A stretch of DNA of 34,122 nucleotides, from positions 1 through 34,122 of the forward strand of contig DQSN01000170.1 of the NCBI GenBank assembly GCA_015663245.1, written 5' to 3'. A model generated the notes under the pieces. It saw nothing but the letters and a program-made list of their open reading frames with translations, did not search any database and had not been told where the DNA came from. The stretch's first letter is position 1. Each line of letters begins with the position of its first letter. Below, one piece after another: positions 8,677 through 17,664 of this stretch. Source of the DNA: Leucothrix mucor (lineage in GTDB: Bacteria; Pseudomonadota; Gammaproteobacteria; Thiotrichales; Thiotrichaceae). The translations under genes were made by a program, and so were the position numbers.

Positions 8677-10595
8677 ATCTTATGTACTTTAAAAAAGCGT
8701 TCAACATCTTCTTGTTTGCTGGTACGTGGAACACGCGGTAGGCTGGCTAAAAATGTTTTGCCGTAAGATTTAGTGCGCAAACGTGGATCACAAATCATTA
8801 AAACACCTTTATCATTATCATCACGAATTAACCGCCCCACTCCTTGCTTTAAGGCAATGACTGCCTGTGGTAGTTGATAATCACCAAAAGGATTTCCGCC
8901 TGATTCTCGGATTGATTTAATGCGTGCTTCGAGGACAGGATCTCCTGGAGAGGAAAAAGGCAGCTTATCAATAATCACACAACTGAGCGCTGCACCGCGT
9001 ACATCCACACCTTCCCAAAAACTGCTTGTGCCGAGTAATACTGCATTTCCTAAATCACGAAATTTCTCGATCATATCGGCTTGAGATGAGTCGCCTTGCA
9101 CTAAAATTGGGTAATCAATTTCATCACGGAGTAATTCAGCTGCTTCGTTTAAGGCACGATAGCTGGTGAAGAGCATAAAGGTACGCCCTCCTGCGGCTTT
9201 TATCACAGGAATAGCGGCATCAACAACAGACTCTACAAAGTCGTGTTGCTGTGGCTCGGGCATATTAGGAGGGGCATAAAGCAAGGCATGATGCCAGTAG
9301 TCAAAGGGGCTATCTAACAATAATTCGGTAGGGTTTTGCATGCCAATGCGGTGTGTAAAGTGATCAAATGACTGCTGAACGGCAAGTGTTGCTGAGGTTA
9401 ATATCCACGCACAGGGCCATGCTTCTAGTTGCTTTTTAAAAGGCTCGGCAATATCTAAAGGTGTGGTGATTAAAGAGAAAGAGCGTGTGAAGGTTTCATA
9501 CCACTGCACAGTATTTTCTTTGGGTGTTTTTAGCTGGTCTAGCTTAATTTTCAGTATACCTAAGCGCTCATAACAAGACTCTAGTTCTTTACTGCGCTCT
9601 GCCGCAAGTCCCATTAGCTCTAGCAGCTCCTCCATTATCCCATCAAGATTTTTCATCTCTTGTTTGATAGCAGGCTTGCTACTGATTTTATACCAAGGTT
9701 CACGTAAGCCTGGCTTATCCATTGCGAGGCGAATATCTGCAACACATTTATCCAAGGCACGAAGTTTATCACGCAAATCTGGCATATCCGCAGCATTAGC
9801 AAGACTTTCCGCCAAAATATCGCGGGAGAGTTCTAATATTTGCCGACTGCTTACCACATCACTAAAAAAGGTTGAGGCTATTTCAGGTAACTGATGTGCT
9901 TCATCGAGAATAACTGCATTTGCACTAGGTAGTAGCTCACCAAAGCCTTCTTCTTTAAGGGCTAAATCGGCAAAGAAAAGATGATGATTAACCACCACAA
10001 TATCTGCTTCTTGAGCTTTTTTCCGCGCCAAAGCAACATAACATTCGGAGTAATTAGGACATTCTGCACCCAAACAATTATCAGCAGTCGAGGTAACAGC
10101 AGACCATATTTCTGCATCACGCGGGACACTGTTTAGCTCGGAAATATCCCCCGCTATGGTAATAGCAGACCAATCAACAATACGTTGTATATGGGTGATA
10201 GAGCGACGATCATTAAAACGCCCGTCCGACTGACTACGCTGCATACGATGTATGCAAAGATAGTTGGCACGACCTTTTAATAAAGCTGTTTTACTGCTAC
10301 TTTTAAGAGCTTTTTTTACTAAAGGAAGGTCTTTTAGATAGAGCTGATCTTGTAAGGTTTTACTACCTGTGGAAACAATAATTCGCCCACCAGATGCGAG
10401 TGCTGGCGCAAGATAAGCGAAGGTTTTACCAACACCTGTACCTGCTTCAATCACCGCCATTGAATAGCTTTTTATTGCTTCACCAACAGCACCCGCCATT
10501 GCTTGTTGCTGAGGGCGTACTTGAAAGTTAGAAATTTCATCAGCAAGCGGCCCTTCTTCCCCTAGTAAACCTTGCCAATCTATTTCATTTTGCAT
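8673..10595 (-). CDS. yoaA: ATP-dependent DNA helicase YoaA (DinG/XPD-like)
   Basis: An Fe-S superfamily 2 helicase of 640 residues, close to E. coli YoaA (636). Walker A is AGTGVGKT (51-58); four cysteines suited to an iron-sulfur cluster are Cys114, Cys174, Cys179 and Cys185; the DEAH box is at 231-234; late helicase motifs appear as GTSSFWEGVDVRG and QGVGRLIRD. YoaA works with the polymerase III chi subunit in E. coli to repair damaged forks and gives tolerance to chain-terminating nucleosides. Choice of YoaA over DinG rests on length and adjacency to tsaB. First gene of the yoaA-tsaB-truD unit, 110 bases after the TPR lipoprotein gene. Confidence 0.92.
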   Translation of the reverse strand: MQNEIDWQGLLGEEGPLADEISNFQVRPQQQAMAGAVGEAIKSYSMAVIEAGTGVGKTFAYLAPALASGGRIIVSTGSKTLQDQLYLKDLPLVKKALKSSSKTALLKGRANYLCIHRMQRSQSDGRFNDRRSITHIQRIVDWSAITIAGDISELNSVPRDAEIWSAVTSTADNCLGAECPNYSECYVALARKKAQEADIVVVNHHLFFADLALKEEGFGELLPSANAVILDEAHQLPEIASTFFSDVVSSRQILELSRDILAESLANAADMPDLRDKLRALDKCVADIRLAMDKPGLREPWYKISSKPAIKQEMKNLDGIMEELLELMGLAAERSKELESCYERLGILKIKLDQLKTPKENTVQWYETFTRSFSLITTPLDIAEPFKKQLEAWPCAWILTSATLAVQQSFDHFTHRIGMQNPTELLLDSPFDYWHHALLYAPPNMPEPQQHDFVESVVDAAIPVIKAAGGRTFMLFTSYRALNEAAELLRDEIDYPILVQGDSSQADMIEKFRDLGNAVLLGTSSFWEGVDVRGAALSCVIIDKLPFSSPGDPVLEARIKSIRESGGNPFGDYQLPQAVIALKQGVGRLIRDDNDKGVLMICDPRLRTKSYGKTFLASLPRVPRTSKQEDVERFFKVHKI

Positions 10596-10705
10596 AGCTC
10601 AATGCCTACTTAAAAACCTGATTGATATATCTGGCAGGAAATGTGTTTAAATATTGATGATGATTTATTGAATGGTAACCGCCCTCTTCCACTCAAGGAA
10701 AAAAA

Positions 10706-11488
10706 CTACCGTCTTTTATTATAATCATTTACTTCAGACATAGCGCGGCTATCACCTGATTTTTTGGCTACTTTAGAGATTAATTGCCAGTTTTTATCTT
10801 TCATCTGCTTATTACTGGATGAGAAGTTAATCGCTTTTTTAGCCATGGTAATGGCTTGCTGATAATTCCCAGATTTATAATGTAATTCCGCTAGTTGATT
10901 CCACAACTTAGGATTTTGTGGTTCTATGCGTAATCCACGTTCTAGCTTACTCATTGCGGCATCGGTACGTCCTAACTTAGCATCTGCATAAGCACGGACT
11001 AACAGTGCTTCTACCGCTGGAGAGCTAGCTTTAATTGCTTGTCGCCCTGTTCCGCTGCCATCTGCATTCTCAGGAATATTGGCATAAGGGTCTATATCCA
11101 ACCCTTCATCTTCTGGCTCTAGGGAAGTTTTGACCTCTTTCTTTACGATAGGCGTTACTACAGGCATTGTTTGAGGTGGAGTACTTGTTACTGATGGATT
11201 AACCTGCCTACTTGGTGCACCTGGATAACGCTGAACTTTTGGAGCCTTGTGCTTTGGAGCTTGATACCTTGGTCTAACAATGGCAGGTGGGCGCTTAATA
11301 ACCTTTGCTCCTGAATAAGCATATGGCCTTATAACTCGTGCTGGCTTGATTTCAGGAACAACAGGGGAAGGCAAAACAACACGAGCTTGCTGGGATTGTT
11401 GAGAACGGCTTGATCCAGCATCTAAACTGGCACAAGCACTTACTAGTAATATAAAGCTAGCAAGAGCAAACAAACGAAATAATTTCAT
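10706..11488 (-). CDS. TPR outer-membrane lipoprotein, candidate PBP1b activator (LpoP-like)
   Basis: A 260-residue lipoprotein. The signal peptide ends in a lipobox LVSAC, giving lipidated Cys19; Ala-Ser follow, so outer-membrane sorting is expected. Residues about 30-125 are a Pro-, Arg- and Lys-rich disordered linker, long enough to reach into the periplasm, followed by two TPR-like units (about 157-230; ALLVRAYADAKLGRTDAAM and LWNQLAELHYKSGNYQQA). It sits directly downstream of mrcB on the same strand. In Pseudomonas the TPR lipoprotein LpoP, encoded next to the PBP1b gene, activates PBP1b. The same architecture and position here make LpoP the best guess, by inference. A generic TPR lipoprotein (NlpI- or PilF-like) is the alternative. 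Confidence 0.7.
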   Translation of the reverse strand: MKLFRLFALASFILLVSACASLDAGSSRSQQSQQARVVLPSPVVPEIKPARVIRPYAYSGAKVIKRPPAIVRPRYQAPKHKAPKVQRYPGAPSRQVNPSVTSTPPQTMPVVTPIVKKEVKTSLEPEDEGLDIDPYANIPENADGSGTGRQAIKASSPAVEALLVRAYADAKLGRTDAAMSKLERGLRIEPQNPKLWNQLAELHYKSGNYQQAITMAKKAINFSSSNKQMKDKNWQLISKVAKKSGDSRAMSEVNDYNKRR

Positions 11489-11612
11489 ATTTTTATATTA
11501 ACTTGATTTGATTAACTGTTAAAAAATCTAGAATTAATTATGTGTCGATTGAGATCAAATAATCAGAAAAAATTCTGCGGATAGTTTGGTACCTTGTTAA
11601 ATATTTAGTCCA

Positions 11613-13964
11613 TTAGTGCATTAAATTATCAATCCATTTCCCTTCTGAATCTCGATTAGCAGCAGAAGGTGGATTATCATTTAATTTATCAACAGGTGAC
11701 ACTTTCGGTGCACAAAAACGTCGCTTACGTGGCTGCGTCCCTTTGAGGAAAGGCATCGTTACTGCGGCACCACAGTTGGGATTAAATAATAACCCCGACG
11801 CCTTATCAATTTTTACATATCTAATCTTACTAGGACGTTTTGGTTTCAATGGCTTAGTCGGTAACACTTTCATCAAATCGGCCCACACTCTTAGCGCCCC
11901 CGAACCACCTGTTAAAGTAGTCGGTTTATTATCATCCCGCCCTATCCAGACTGTTGCTACATGCTGCCCTGTAAACCCAGCATACCAGCTATCACGTTTA
12001 TTATTAGTAGTACCTGTTTTACCTGCTGAATTTTTCCATCTAGGCAGTACTCTAGAAAGGTATTTAGCCGTACCTGTCTTGGTAATTTCGTTCATAACGG
12101 AAGTTAACAAATAGGTAGAACCTGGTGATGCAACTTGCTTTACATTCAAAGGGTAGCGCTTTAATGTTTTACCGTAAGAGTTCATCACACTACGAATTGC
12201 GGTTAATGGCGTATACGTACCACCAGCGGCAATTGTTTGATACATCTGATGAACTTCTATTGGTGATAACTCTAATGCACCGAGCAATACCGAGGGATAT
12301 AGCGGAATATCGGAATGAATGCCAAGATCGTGTAACATTTTCACCACACGCTCCATGCCTAACTTAATACCAATGCGTACCGTCGGAGTGTTACGCGACA
12401 ATATTAAAGCCCGCCTTAAAGTAACCACTCCCATATCACGATGATCGTAATTACGTGGCTCCCAATTTTCTTTACGTGAAATGCGCACTTTGACAGGACC
12501 ATCACTTAACGTACTAGCTAGATTGAATTTCTTAGGGGTTTCCAATGCCGCCAAATATATCGCTGGCTTTACTACCGAGCCTATTTGTCGCTTTGCATCT
12601 AAAGCACGATTATAACCTGCATAGCGTGCATCGCGTCCGCCAACAAGTGCTAAGACTTCCCCACCTTGCACACTACTAATGACCATCGCGCCATTAAGTT
12701 TTCCACGCCGCATACGCTGAGAGCGTTCTAACGTCCGTACACGTCTGCTTAGTACGCGCTCACCCGTGAGCTGTATAATGGGATCCATCGCAGTGAAAAT
12801 TAACAAACCTTCAGTGCGCAAATCTTCTTCATTATAATCACGCTGTAACTGCTTGCGCACCAAGTCTAAATATGCAGGAAAGGGGCTAACGCTAGGTGGG
12901 GCAGTTTTACTAATACCTAAAGGCATTTGCTTCAAAACATTGAGATCAGATAGCTCAATCACCCCTTCTTTTGCCATCACATCCAATACTAAATTACGAC
13001 GTTTTGTTGCTCTTTCTGGGAAACGTCTAGGATTGTAATAAGATGCACCTTTAGCCATGCCAATTAACAAAGCAACTTGCTCTGCTTTTAACTCACGAAC
13101 AGGCCGATTGAAATAAAATTGTGATGCTAGGCCAAAGCCATGAATTGCTCGCTTCTTATTTTGTCCTAAATAAATTTCATTAATATAAGCTTCTAAAATT
13201 TCATCTTTTGAATAGTGCAATTCCAACAAAGAAGCCATCACCACCTCATTAGCTTTGCGTTTAATGCTACGTTCATTAGAAAGATAAAAGTTTTTCACCA
13301 ACTGTTGCGTTAAGGTACTACCACCCTGAACGGTATGACCTGCTTTTATATTAGCAAGCATCGCACGCCCGATGGAGCGTGGGTTAATACCAAAATGTTC
13401 ATAATAATGTTTATCCTCGACAGCAACTAAACCTTTTATGAGTAAGGGAGATACTTCATCTAAGCGTACTAACACGCGGTTTTCATTATGGCTCGGGTAA
13501 AAGTTACCAATCAGTGCGCGCTCCATACGCATAAGTGTTAGAGGACTTTGACTTTCTGCATTTGAGAGTGATTTAATACGGCCTTTTGCAAGTGTTATTT
13601 TAATTTTACGCTCTGGCTCTTTGTCTTCCGCAAACTGAAAGCCACGCGTATGAATTAAAAAGCTATTACCTTTACGCGTATATTGACCAGTATCGATTGG
13701 ATTATTCGTTTTACGATAGTGTAAAAGTTGTAATTCTTTTTCCAAGTCTTGCGCATAAAGACCTTTACCTACATACATTTCCAGAGGACGCGCAAATACT
13801 CGTGCAGGAAGTGCCCATCGCTTACCTTCAAACTGAGTACGCACATGATCATCCAGCTTCAATACATATGCAGCTGCGGCAAGTGCACCCAGTACAATAG
13901 CTATCAACAGGGCTATACGGAAAATGCGCCAAAAAACCTTAAATATTTTCAGAAGAATATTCAC
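11613..13964 (-). CDS. mrcB: Penicillin-binding protein 1B (bifunctional transglycosylase/transpeptidase)
   Basis: A 783-residue class A PBP that polymerises and cross-links peptidoglycan in the periplasm. Order: short cytoplasmic tail, helix about 12-35, a UB2H-like region (about 60-145), GT51 domain with catalytic Glu183 (VEDKHYYEHFG), GGSTLTQQLVKN (214-225), Glu240 (RKANE) and YINEIYLG, then the transpeptidase domain with nucleophile Ser463 in SVVK, SRN (523-525) and KTGT (649-652). All catalytic residues are present. The UB2H-like region and length mark it as PBP1b rather than PBP1a; UB2H is where LpoB binds in E. coli. The start is GTG at 13964. A candidate activator lipoprotein gene follows. 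Confidence 0.95.
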   Translation of the reverse strand: MNILLKIFKVFWRIFRIALLIAIVLGALAAAAYVLKLDDHVRTQFEGKRWALPARVFARPLEMYVGKGLYAQDLEKELQLLHYRKTNNPIDTGQYTRKGNSFLIHTRGFQFAEDKEPERKIKITLAKGRIKSLSNAESQSPLTLMRMERALIGNFYPSHNENRVLVRLDEVSPLLIKGLVAVEDKHYYEHFGINPRSIGRAMLANIKAGHTVQGGSTLTQQLVKNFYLSNERSIKRKANEVVMASLLELHYSKDEILEAYINEIYLGQNKKRAIHGFGLASQFYFNRPVRELKAEQVALLIGMAKGASYYNPRRFPERATKRRNLVLDVMAKEGVIELSDLNVLKQMPLGISKTAPPSVSPFPAYLDLVRKQLQRDYNEEDLRTEGLLIFTAMDPIIQLTGERVLSRRVRTLERSQRMRRGKLNGAMVISSVQGGEVLALVGGRDARYAGYNRALDAKRQIGSVVKPAIYLAALETPKKFNLASTLSDGPVKVRISRKENWEPRNYDHRDMGVVTLRRALILSRNTPTVRIGIKLGMERVVKMLHDLGIHSDIPLYPSVLLGALELSPIEVHQMYQTIAAGGTYTPLTAIRSVMNSYGKTLKRYPLNVKQVASPGSTYLLTSVMNEITKTGTAKYLSRVLPRWKNSAGKTGTTNNKRDSWYAGFTGQHVATVWIGRDDNKPTTLTGGSGALRVWADLMKVLPTKPLKPKRPSKIRYVKIDKASGLLFNPNCGAAVTMPFLKGTQPRKRRFCAPKVSPVDKLNDNPPSAANRDSEGKWIDNLMH

Positions 13965-14445
13965 GGTGCTTAATTATTCTGTTGCTTTTGATTATTGATA
14001 AAGATAGATGATGAAACGCTCTTCATAGTAACTCGAAATCCTTTTCTTTGGTTATAGGCAGCAAAAAACTTCCGCTATTTTAGCTTATTTAACAAAAAGA
14101 AGGGGAATAAATTGCAGTAGATCATCGTAATATTACAACATATCATCTGCCTCTCTAAGAACCTCCTCGAGAATAGAACAAACTACTGCAAACACATCTA
14201 AATGTACTTAAAATTTTCCGTTTAAATTTGTCAATTAAAGAACAAGCCCTTCATTTGAATAAAAAACTGTCAACAATCAGCCAAATTTTCACCACGCTTG
14301 CTACTAACTCGAACAGCCCCTTAGGCTTCCCCTATTAATATAATACGATTGAATCTAACTATTATAGTTTCAAATCAAAATAAAAATCAGACCACGCAAA
14401 AGAAAATGTTAATATCCTCTCATTAAAACACACACAAGCCATGTT
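13965..14445. other. Divergent intergenic region mrcB / darP
   Basis: 481 AT-rich bases between the divergent mrcB (minus) and darP (plus) starts. It should hold both promoters. A TATAAT occurs at about 14338-14343, without a convincing -35 at the right spacing. I see no open frame with a ribosome binding site, no RNA gene and no strong inverted repeat. Confidence 0.5.
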
Positions 14446-14952
14446 ATGAATGAAGAAGATAAATACGAATATGCTGTACGCCCCAATAAAGAAGGATTAA
14501 AGCGGGCGCTAAAAGCTAGCCACCAGTTAGGGCGAGAACTCGTTGCTTTGCCAGTATCTCACTTTCCTGCTATTCCATTATCCCCAAGAATCAAAGATCA
14601 GATTTTCGAGGCAAAAAAGTTTAAAAAATCAGCTTTACAGCGACAGTTACGCTTTATTTCATCACTGATGCAGGAGGAAGATCAAGAGGCTATTCGTGAA
14701 GCCTTACGCTTGATTAAATTACCTCACCAAGAAAGTGTTGATAAATTTCACCAGCTAGAAATATGGAGAGACCAGTTAATTGCGGGGGATAATGCAGTCT
14801 TTGAAGATATTATCAACAATCATTCAGCTGCAGACCGTCAATATATTCGCCAACTTATTCGCAATGCTAATAAAGAAGCAGCACAAAATAAAACACCAAA
14901 AGCGTCCAGACTGCTTTTTAAATACTTACAAGAATTAGGAGAAAACGAATAA
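14446..14952 (+). CDS. darP: Ribosome biogenesis factor DarP (YjgA)
   Basis: DarP binds late 50S assembly intermediates and supports maturation around the peptidyl transferase centre. The 168-residue, highly charged, helical protein matches the UPF0307 family: LKRALKASHQLGRELVALP near the N-terminus, KKSALQRQLRFISSLM in the middle and a C-terminal helix with ADRQYIRQLIRNANKE. It is slightly shorter than E. coli DarP (183). The stop TAA shares one base with the ATG of efpL (TAATG, 14950-14954), so the two are coupled. Confidence 0.93.
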   Translation: MNEEDKYEYAVRPNKEGLKRALKASHQLGRELVALPVSHFPAIPLSPRIKDQIFEAKKFKKSALQRQLRFISSLMQEEDQEAIREALRLIKLPHQESVDKFHQLEIWRDQLIAGDNAVFEDIINNHSAADRQYIRQLIRNANKEAAQNKTPKASRLLFKYLQELGENE

Positions 14953-15518
14953 TGCCAAAAGCAGGTGATTTAAAACGTGGAATGATTATTGAAATTAATA
15001 GCGTACCGCATGCCGTTAAAACAATAGAAGCCAAAAGCCCTTCATCACGCGGTGCTTCTACACTTTATAAAATCCGCTATAACAATCTAAAAACAGGTCA
15101 GAAGCTTGATAAATCCTATAAATCTGATGACATGCTTAAAGAAGCTGACTGTTCACGAGTTTCAGTACAATTTTCTTATTTAGATGGCGATAATTATATT
15201 TTCATGAACACCGATGATTATAGTCAGTACGAGCTAAACGCCGAGTCCATTGAGTCACAAACAGGCTATATCACAGATGGATTAGAAGGGATTACTGCCC
15301 TGCTTATGGATGGAAATATTTTGGGTATTGAGCTACCTGCCTCTATTATCTTGCAAATTACTGAAACGGCTCCAAAACTAAAAGGTGCTACAGCCGCAGG
15401 ACGCACTAAGCCCGCCATATTATCAACGGGTCTCGAAATTCAAGTACCTGAATATCTTGAAACTGATGATCAGGTACGAGTAAATACATCAACTGGAAAG
15501 TTTATGTCACGAGAGTAA
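14952..15518 (+). CDS. efpL: Elongation factor P-like protein EfpL (YeiP)
   Basis: A 188-residue EF-P paralogue with KOW-like, OB and C-terminal OB domains. The loop that reaches the peptidyl transferase centre reads SPSSRGASTLYKIR, with Arg33 at the tip where canonical EF-P has the lysine that is modified; this identifies EfpL/YeiP rather than Efp. EfpL helps ribosomes through difficult, notably proline-containing, sequences without needing the modification. Other landmarks are ETAPKLKGATAAGRTKPA and STGLEIQVPEYL. It is the second gene of a coupled darP-efpL pair, an arrangement that ties subunit assembly to elongation. Confidence 0.93.
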   Translation: MPKAGDLKRGMIIEINSVPHAVKTIEAKSPSSRGASTLYKIRYNNLKTGQKLDKSYKSDDMLKEADCSRVSVQFSYLDGDNYIFMNTDDYSQYELNAESIESQTGYITDGLEGITALLMDGNILGIELPASIILQITETAPKLKGATAAGRTKPAILSTGLEIQVPEYLETDDQVRVNTSTGKFMSRE

Positions 15519-15719
15519 GTTCTAGGTGCTGCTCATCACTATTCCAATGGTACGATATATAGCACTGTTATCAGATTAAGTTTTCAGTTTCCCTGCTATA
15601 TATAATGTCATTGAATAGTCACAGCACAGTACCTTCCCAATATCAGCCTGACAATTATAGCCATTGCGAATAGCCTACCTAAGCTTTAAGAATAAAGTTC
15701 CACCTCCCTTCCCGTGTCA

Positions 15720-15745
15720 CCTCTTTTCCTCTTTTCCTCTTTTCC
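15720..15745. repeat. CCTCTTTT tandem repeat
   Basis: Three perfect head-to-tail copies of CCTCTTTT (15720-15743) plus CC. It lies about 32 bases upstream of the FNR box and could be a slippage-prone spacer upstream of the promoter. Confidence 0.7.
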
Positions 15746-15776
15746 ATCCAAAAAAACATCATTTAAACAACATATG

Positions 15777-15790
15777 TTGATATAGATCAA
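15777..15790. promoter_or_regulatory. FNR/Anr-type binding site
   Basis: TTGAT-ATAG-ATCAA matches the FNR/Anr consensus TTGAT-N4-ATCAA at all ten defined bases. It lies 273 bases upstream of the penta-heme cytochrome start. A candidate -10 at 15808-15816 is at roughly the distance expected for a class II activated promoter. This predicts induction of the cytochrome operon at low oxygen. The site also matches CRP-family relatives such as Dnr. Confidence 0.75.
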
Positions 15791-15974
15791 AGCGCATCAT
15801 GATAACTTACGATAGGCGTAAAGAAAAAGAAGATAAATAGACAGCCTCGTTTGTTTTAAGAAATTATCATAAGGGGTTAAAAGCTCTTCGTTTTTTATCC
15901 CATAAAGTGCTATTTATCTTGAGAAAGATTAAAAACACCTGCAATTAAATTATATGTATTGCCTGAATATCTTG

Positions 15975-16035
15975 CTAGGAAGCTGACCGAGAATGGTAAG
16001 CGTCGCGAAAATTCCATTCTCGATCAGCCACCTAG
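15975..16035 (+). promoter_or_regulatory. Leader stem-loop before the cytochrome gene
   Basis: The arms GCTGACCGAGAATGG (15982-15996) and CCATTCTCGATCAGC (16014-16028) pair at 14 of 15 positions around a 17-base loop. After a 2-by-2 internal loop the stem continues with CTAGG (15975-15979) and CCTAG (16031-16035). No T-run follows and the ribosome binding site (TAAGGA, 16047-16052) is 11 bases beyond, so an mRNA-stabilising or regulatory leader element is more likely than a terminator. Confidence 0.6.
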
Positions 16036-16062
16036 GCTCATAACTGTAAGGAAAATTAAATA

Positions 16063-17586
16063 ATGAGAACAAAGTCATTGGTAACAATTGTTGGAGGCCT
16101 ATTAATTTTATCTGGCCTCATTAATATTGTACAAGCTGAGAGTACAAAACAGGTTAGCCCCCCGCCCACAGCAAAGACTGATGATGCTTCTAAGCTAGAG
16201 TTCAAACCATCTTATATGTCCGTTAAAGATCATCGAAAGTTAACCGTTAAAGATTGGACTGATCCAGAAATATGCGCCCAATGCCACCCTCGTCAATACG
16301 AAGGCTGGAAAGGATCTATGCATGCTAACTCTTTTAAAGATCCCGTTTTTCAAGCAGAGTGGGCGCTAGCAGAAAAAGCACTGGATGGAAAAATGATGAA
16401 CTATTGCGGCTCTTGTCATACGCCGATTGGTATTGCAACAAAAACCGTCGATTTTGATCCGAAAGAAAGTCAAGGCGCATTGCATGGCAAGTTCACCGCA
16501 CCTACTATTGCCTCTAAAGGTGTTTCTTGTGATGTCTGCCATACTATATCAGGCTCAAATGCTGATATAACAAAGATACAAGAACGTGGAAATGCCTCTT
16601 TTGAGATGGATCCTGGTCCTGTAAAGAGAGCAACATTAAAAGACCCCGATCCTGTATCACCTTTTCATAAAACAGAATATTCTGAGCATCATACCAGCTC
16701 ACAATTTTGTGGAAACTGCCATCAAATATTCCATCCAACCAACAACTTTCCTATAGAACGAACTTACGATGAATGGAAATTCTCTCCATATGCTCAGAGC
16801 AATGTGCAATGCATGGATTGTCACATGGTACCAGTGGCAACAGCAATTCGTGTTGCGGATGAAATGAAGCCTGCTAAAGAGCTTAAAAACTCTGAAATTG
16901 GTGGCTTCGCAGGGATTGGCGGACCACTTCGCAAAGTGGTGCATGACCATGGATTTGTGGGAGGCAATGCTGTTATAAGCGGATTGCTCAATGGCGAGTC
17001 AAATGAGAAAACTAAAAAAGAGGCTATCAGACGATTACAAAGCGCGGCTTCAATAAACCTATCAATTTTTCACCAAAATGGTCCGTTACATAAGTTAGTC
17101 GTTCGCGTCAATAATGACCGTGCGGGACATAATTTACCGACCAGCTTGGTCAATGTGCGTGAGCTTTGGTTAGAAGTTATTGTGACTGATGATCAAGGCA
17201 AAGAGTTAATGCGATCAGGAACAAAAACCAAAGGAAATGCACTGCCTCCAGGTACCGTTATATTTAATGCTAATGCCGTTGATAAAAATGGTAAGCACAC
17301 AACTTTTCCATGGGAAATCGATCACTTCACAGATATAAATACGATACCACCTAAAGGTCATAAAGATTCAAACTATGCATTTAACCTTCCTGAAGGTATT
17401 AAAGAAATAAAGGTAGTTGCTAAATTACATTATCGTTCTTTTTCACAGAAAATAGCGGACAAATTATTGGGTAAAAGCACTGTAATCGTTCCTTCTGTCG
17501 AAATGGTTGTCAATGAAACAGCCTTTCCTGTGATTGATAGCAAGGTGCTTGATAACAGATCAAAAAATAAAGAGTCAAGCAAATAA
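16063..17586 (+). CDS. Periplasmic penta-heme c-type cytochrome
   Basis: A 507-residue exported multiheme cytochrome. The signal peptide ends at about VQA (residue 25). Five CXXCH heme sites are at 71-75 (CAQCH), 115-119 (CGSCH), 156-160 (CDVCH), 216-220 (CGNCH) and 250-254 (CMDCH); additional His and Met residues offer sixth ligands. The heme-binding part resembles the cytochrome c554/NrfA-like fold class. From about 350 on there is a heme-free beta-rich domain beginning near DRAGHNLPTSLVNVRELWLEV. It probably carries electrons in the periplasm; no dedicated redox partner or substrate can be named. It heads an operon with a di-heme cytochrome and a Met-rich membrane protein, behind an FNR site. 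It has a good ribosome binding site. Confidence 0.85.
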   Translation: MRTKSLVTIVGGLLILSGLINIVQAESTKQVSPPPTAKTDDASKLEFKPSYMSVKDHRKLTVKDWTDPEICAQCHPRQYEGWKGSMHANSFKDPVFQAEWALAEKALDGKMMNYCGSCHTPIGIATKTVDFDPKESQGALHGKFTAPTIASKGVSCDVCHTISGSNADITKIQERGNASFEMDPGPVKRATLKDPDPVSPFHKTEYSEHHTSSQFCGNCHQIFHPTNNFPIERTYDEWKFSPYAQSNVQCMDCHMVPVATAIRVADEMKPAKELKNSEIGGFAGIGGPLRKVVHDHGFVGGNAVISGLLNGESNEKTKKEAIRRLQSAASINLSIFHQNGPLHKLVVRVNNDRAGHNLPTSLVNVRELWLEVIVTDDQGKELMRSGTKTKGNALPPGTVIFNANAVDKNGKHTTFPWEIDHFTDINTIPPKGHKDSNYAFNLPEGIKEIKVVAKLHYRSFSQKIADKLLGKSTVIVPSVEMVVNETAFPVIDSKVLDNRSKNKESSK

Positions 17587-17588
17587 AC

Positions 17589-17628
17589 ATTGCAGCAGGG
17601 TGGGTGAAGTTTGTCCTACCTCTGCAAT
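17589..17628 (+). other. Intercistronic hairpin
   Basis: ATTGCAG (17589-17595) and CTGCAAT (17622-17628) pair perfectly, with a further short, partly paired inner stem. It lies in the 78-base gap between two cytochrome genes and no T-run follows. It may protect or set the ratio of the two parts of the mRNA. Confidence 0.45.
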
Positions 17629-17664
17629 CGTTAAAACCTATAAAGCTCATAAAAGGAATATAAA

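Larger units (their letters stand above)
15519..16062. other. Long leader / promoter region of the cytochrome operon
   Basis: 544 bases without a gene between efpL and the penta-heme cytochrome. From left to right it holds AT-rich sequence with no evident terminator for efpL, a CCTCTTTT tandem repeat (15720-15745), a perfect FNR box (15777-15790) and a stem-loop (15975-16035). A possible -10 (TACGAT, 15808-15813) lies about 25 bases after the FNR box centre. The implied 5' untranslated leader is over 200 bases, unusually long. Confidence 0.6.

Noticed and set aside
14952-15518. Annotation as canonical EF-P (efp)
   Set aside because: The loop tip is Arg33 in SPSSRGA, the mark of the EfpL/YeiP paralogue, not the lysine of EF-P.
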